Assembly: GCA_910576845.1 (NCBI GenBank)
Contig: CAJTJA010000086.1
Location: forward strand, 1-8,282
Source: an uncultured Oscillibacter sp.
GTDB lineage: Bacteria; Bacillota; Clostridia; Oscillospirales; Oscillospiraceae
Length of the DNA: 8,282 nucleotides
Direction of reading: 5' to 3'
In this document: piece by piece, positions 6,487 to 8,282 of the stretch
Numbering within the stretch: position 1 is the stretch's first letter
Layout: each line of letters begins with the position of its first letter
The notes under the pieces: generated by a model
The model's database searches: none
What the model saw: only the letters and a program-made list of their open reading frames with translations
What the model was told of the DNA's origin: nothing
Translations under genes and position numbers: made by a program

Positions 6487-6498
6487 CCGTACAGCTAT

Positions 6499-6526
6499 AT
6501 TATATCATTTGTAAAGCAAAATGCAA
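6499..6526 (-). promoter_or_regulatory. Extended -10 promoter of the fusion-flotillin unit
   Basis: On the minus strand: TTGCAT (6521-6526), a 16-nt spacer, TATAAT (6499-6504) preceded by TGA. The predicted start near 6491-6492 leaves a leader of only about 20 nt before the ATG at 6471. A 9-bp inverted repeat spans the -35 box. Confidence 0.75.
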
Positions 6527-6542
6527 TATATTTCTTTACAAA
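6508..6542. promoter_or_regulatory. Inverted repeat over the promoter, candidate autoregulatory operator
   Basis: TTTGTAAAG (6508-6516) and CTTTACAAA (6534-6542) are perfect 9-bp arms separated by 17 nt. They bracket the -35 box and enter the promoter spacer. Ribbon-helix-helix antitoxins commonly bind repeats over their own promoters, so the product of this gene is the natural candidate ligand. The repeat is seen; the binding is inferred. Confidence 0.5.
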
Positions 6543-6544
6543 AT

Positions 6545-6919
6545 GAAATGAACTTTTGGATGCCGCCGCAGGGGCCGCCCGGCGCTTTCATTTACGGTCT
6601 TCAGAAAAAAGAGCCGCGCTTTCCAAACCGGCCATGGCATATTACTTCTGAACGGAAAGGCCGGAATTAATATGCGCCATGTTTTGCGGCTGAAAAAAAG
6701 TATTTACTTCTTTTTAACCGGCGGACCTTTGGTCCCGCTGGGGCCCATTTCCTATGAAGCCAAGTGCAGAAAGCCTGCTGTCCCCTGCCGGACAGCCTCC
6801 AGCCCGCGGCAGCTGAAAAGCAGGCAAGAGCGGAGGCCACGATTCACAGGCCTCCGCTCTTGTTCACAACAGGACGGCAATTCCGCCTGTTTTTCAAGCG
6901 GCGGCGCAGAGCGCCGCCG
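6545..6919. other. Non-coding stretch between degV and the fusion gene, rich in inverted repeats
   Basis: No reading frame here looks like a gene. Visible structure: CATGGCATATTA (6633-6644) against TAATATG-cg-CCATG (6668-6681); an AT-rich imperfect hairpin near 6692-6716; a GGACC/GGTCC-type hairpin near 6721-6740; GCTGTCC/GGACAGC (6777-6783 with 6790-6796) nested in GCCTGCT/AGCAGGC (6773-6779 with 6819-6825); and the degV hairpin at 6825-6862. A weak minus-strand TTTCAG/TATTAA pair could be an extra distal promoter for the fusion gene. Nothing else is recognised. Confidence 0.5.
6825..6862 (-). terminator. Hairpin after degV, probable terminator with poor T run
   Basis: CAAGAGCGGAGGCC (6825-6838) and GGCCTCCGCTCTTG (6849-6862) are perfect 14-bp arms with a 10-nt loop, about 57 nt after the degV stop. 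On the minus strand the stem is followed by CCTGCTTTTC, so the T run is displaced and short. It fits a weak terminator or an RNA-stabilising hairpin. Confidence 0.55.
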
Positions 6920-7759
6920 TCACTTCCTCAGGAGAATCAGCCCCAGCGTTCCGGGACCGCAGTGGCAGAAGATGGTGCAGCCGGCCTTGGCCTCGATCAC
7001 CTCACCGAAGCGGCCGTCTTCCCGGATAATCTCCCGGGCAATGCCTGCCAATTCATCCCCCTGACAGGTATCCACCAGAAAAACGCGGTCGAAATCCAGG
7101 GCCGTCCGGTCCCGGAGCCGCTCATGGACATACTCCGCCACCACCTTGGCAATATTCCCCCGGTATTTTTTGGTCACGGACATCTTGCCGTCGATAACAT
7201 CCACGCAGGGATGGAGCTTCAGCAGGTTTGCCCCCAGGGCCGTGACGGAGGAACAGCGGCCGCCCTTCTTCATATAGTCCAGCCGGTCCAGCACAAAGCT
7301 GGTCTCCAGCCTGGGAACCATGCTCTCCAGCAGGTTTAGAATTTCTGTGACAGACTTGCCGCTCCGGGCGGCATCCGCCGCAGCCAGAACCATCATGCCA
7401 TGCCCCACCGTCAGGTTCCCGGAATCCACCACATACACCTCCGGCACCTCTTCCGCCGCCAGCTTGGCGTTCTGGTGGCAGCAGGAAAAGCCGCTGCCGA
7501 TGTTGATGTGGATGACAGCGTCATATTTTTCTGCCAAGCCGCGGAAAACATCCTCATAATCCGCCACGTTTACCGCATTGGTCGTGGTGATTTCTCCGCC
7601 GGCGTCAACATGGGCGGCAATATCCGCCGTGCGGATATCCACGCCGTCGTGATAAAGCTTCCCCGCCTTGACAATACCCAGGGGAAACACAGTGATGTCA
7701 TACTGCTCCAGCAGCCGCTCCGGCAGGTCGCAGGTGCTGTCGGTTGTAATTTTAATCAT
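6920..7759 (-). CDS. DegV family protein, probable fatty-acid binding (FakB-like)
   Basis: A 279-residue protein, typical DegV length. Family proteins hold one fatty-acid chain in the cytoplasm; FakB members present it to the kinase FakA for phosphorylation and phospholipid synthesis or signalling. Visible family marks: TDSTCDLP (6-13), TTTNAVNVADYEDVF (58-72; the usual T-S/T-Q-P site is changed), GSGFSCCHQNA (88-98, where many members have SGTYQSA), VDSGNLTVGHGM (111-122), LDYMKKGGRCSS (160-171) and the terminal H-x-GPG motif (266-270). Nine cysteines are present, several at these motif positions, which is unusual. No signal peptide or membrane segment. The ATG at 7757-7759 has AAAGGAG 6 nt upstream. 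Single-gene unit with its own promoter; the leader of about 84 nt holds a GAAATTTC palindrome (about 7812-7819). No FakA kinase gene is in the window. Confidence 0.93.
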   Translation of the reverse strand: MIKITTDSTCDLPERLLEQYDITVFPLGIVKAGKLYHDGVDIRTADIAAHVDAGGEITTTNAVNVADYEDVFRGLAEKYDAVIHINIGSGFSCCHQNAKLAAEEVPEVYVVDSGNLTVGHGMMVLAAADAARSGKSVTEILNLLESMVPRLETSFVLDRLDYMKKGGRCSSVTALGANLLKLHPCVDVIDGKMSVTKKYRGNIAKVVAEYVHERLRDRTALDFDRVFLVDTCQGDELAGIAREIIREDGRFGEVIEAKAGCTIFCHCGPGTLGLILLRK

Positions 7760-7850
7760 ATGGAACTCCTTTCAAGCCTGGAGGGGCGGCGCTCCCGGCG
7801 CTTTATCCTATGAAATTTCCATCTCAGCGGAGGGAGAAATAAATGAAGGT

Positions 7851-7879
7851 ATTATATCACGGATTTTTCCATATTTCAA
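7851..7879 (-). promoter_or_regulatory. Extended -10 promoter of the degV gene
   Basis: On the minus strand: TTGAAA (7874-7879), a 17-nt spacer, TATAAT (7851-7856) preceded by TGA. The predicted start is about 7844. Divergent from the promoter at 7953-7981, with about 73 bp between the two -35 boxes. Confidence 0.8.
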
Positions 7880-7952
7880 GGCGCAGCAAGCCTGGTCCCT
7901 TTTCAGAATAGTGTTGTCGGGATATAACTTCGGCGATTTCTACAAAAGTACA

Positions 7953-7981
7953 TTGATATAGCAGGAGCCTTGTGTTATAAT
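7953..7981 (+). promoter_or_regulatory. Extended -10 promoter of the right-edge membrane protein gene
   Basis: TTGATA (7953-7958), a 17-nt spacer, TATAAT (7976-7981) preceded by TGT. The predicted start is near 7988, giving a leader of about 33 nt to the GTG start at 8021. Confidence 0.8.
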
Positions 7982-8020
7982 CGGCTCAACGTATCAGAAA
8001 TTAACGAGGAGTGTGATGAT

Positions 8021-8282
8021 GTGAGTACCTTTTTATGTATTGTTCTGTTTGTTGCTTTTGCATTGACTCAATTGTTATGCACCAAAAACGCAACTCACAA
8101 AGTCATTCGGTGTATTCCAATGCTTATATCCGCCTTTGGCTGTGTGTTTGCTATTGGGTTGCGCATTTATGCACTAATTACTTACAGCATGGGTATCGTG
8201 TCCGAAAGTGTACTTGCTGAAAATCAGTATTTTGCCACATTTATTTTAATTCCTGCGGGAATATGTTTGATTGGTGCGGTTG
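8021..8282 (+). CDS. Unrecognised membrane protein, N-terminal part (runs off the right edge)
   Basis: An open frame of 87 codons reaches the right edge. It begins at GTG 8021 (reading STFLCIVLFVAFALT), with GAGGAG at 8006-8011 and a 9-nt spacer. The nearby ATGs at 8016 and 8019 meet an immediate TGA and are excluded. The peptide has three hydrophobic segments: about residues 3-19, about 31-54 and about 72-87, with a short basic loop (TKNATHKVIR) after the first. The lack of a cleavage site suggests an integral inner-membrane protein. I do not recognise the family. Base composition is clearly lower in GC than its neighbours, with many TTT, ATT and TTA codons, hinting at later acquisition. A strong promoter directly upstream supports it being a real gene. 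Confidence 0.65.
   Translation, partial: MSTFLCIVLFVAFALTQLLCTKNATHKVIRCIPMLISAFGCVFAIGLRIYALITYSMGIVSESVLAENQYFATFILIPAGICLIGAV

Noticed and set aside
5662..6546. A 294-codon plus-strand frame opposite the fusion gene
   Set aside because: It is the shadow of a gene with a clear ribosome site, promoter and recognisable N-terminal domain on the other strand. Its translation has no family features.
6672..7064. A 130-codon plus-strand frame in the gap before degV
   Set aside because: It reads through the 14-bp hairpin and into the antisense of degV, has no ribosome site and shows no family resemblance.
1..8282. CRISPR array, tRNA/rRNA genes, insertion sequence or prophage genes
   Set aside because: No evenly spaced direct repeats, cloverleaf or rRNA sequence, transposase or integrase-like frame was seen on either strand.

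Overview
This is chromosomal-looking DNA from a GC-rich member of the Clostridia. I infer the Oscillospirales (Flavonifractor/Oscillibacter-like gut anaerobes) from the GC-rich codon use, AAAGGAGG-type ribosome sites, a clostridial-type pyruvate phosphate dikinase, a flotillin and a DegV-family lipid-binding protein. The genus is a guess and was not tested.

Layout, left to right. A type II pantothenate kinase-like gene runs leftward off the left edge (1-300, minus). Its promoter is divergent from that of ppdK (621-3248, plus), whose active-site residues fall almost exactly at the Clostridium symbiosum numbering. ppdK has a near-consensus promoter and a perfect 14-bp LacI-family-type palindrome just after the predicted transcription start. 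It ends in a strong terminator followed by a second hairpin with a T run.

The 3249-3780 gap has no convincing gene but is not empty. A strong minus-strand promoter (3641-3670) reads into about 200 nt that can fold into one long rod with a symmetric 16/16-nt internal bubble. This is a candidate 6S-like regulatory RNA.

A minus-strand unit follows. A 354-residue protein with a RelB/DinJ-type ribbon-helix-helix N-terminus fused to a long helical region (5407-6471) lies upstream of a 500-residue flotillin (3781-5283). The unit has one clear promoter, overlapped by a 9-bp inverted repeat, and a clean terminator after the flotillin. A hairpin plus T run between the two genes could attenuate flotillin. 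No toxin gene is present beside the antitoxin-like domain, and I see no NfeD-type partner beside the flotillin in this window.

Rightward lies a non-coding stretch full of inverted repeats (6545-6919), then a degV/fakB-like gene (6920-7759, minus) with its own promoter. Divergent from it is the start of an unrecognised membrane protein (8021 to the right edge, plus). That end is visibly poorer in GC than the rest.

The genes do not form one pathway. ppdK (pyruvate/PEP interconversion), pantothenate kinase (coenzyme A supply) and DegV/FakB (fatty-acid handling) are housekeeping metabolism. The most novel-looking parts are the ribbon-helix-helix/helical fusion paired with a flotillin, and the candidate structured RNA. 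All structures and promoters were read by eye; no folding or database search was run.
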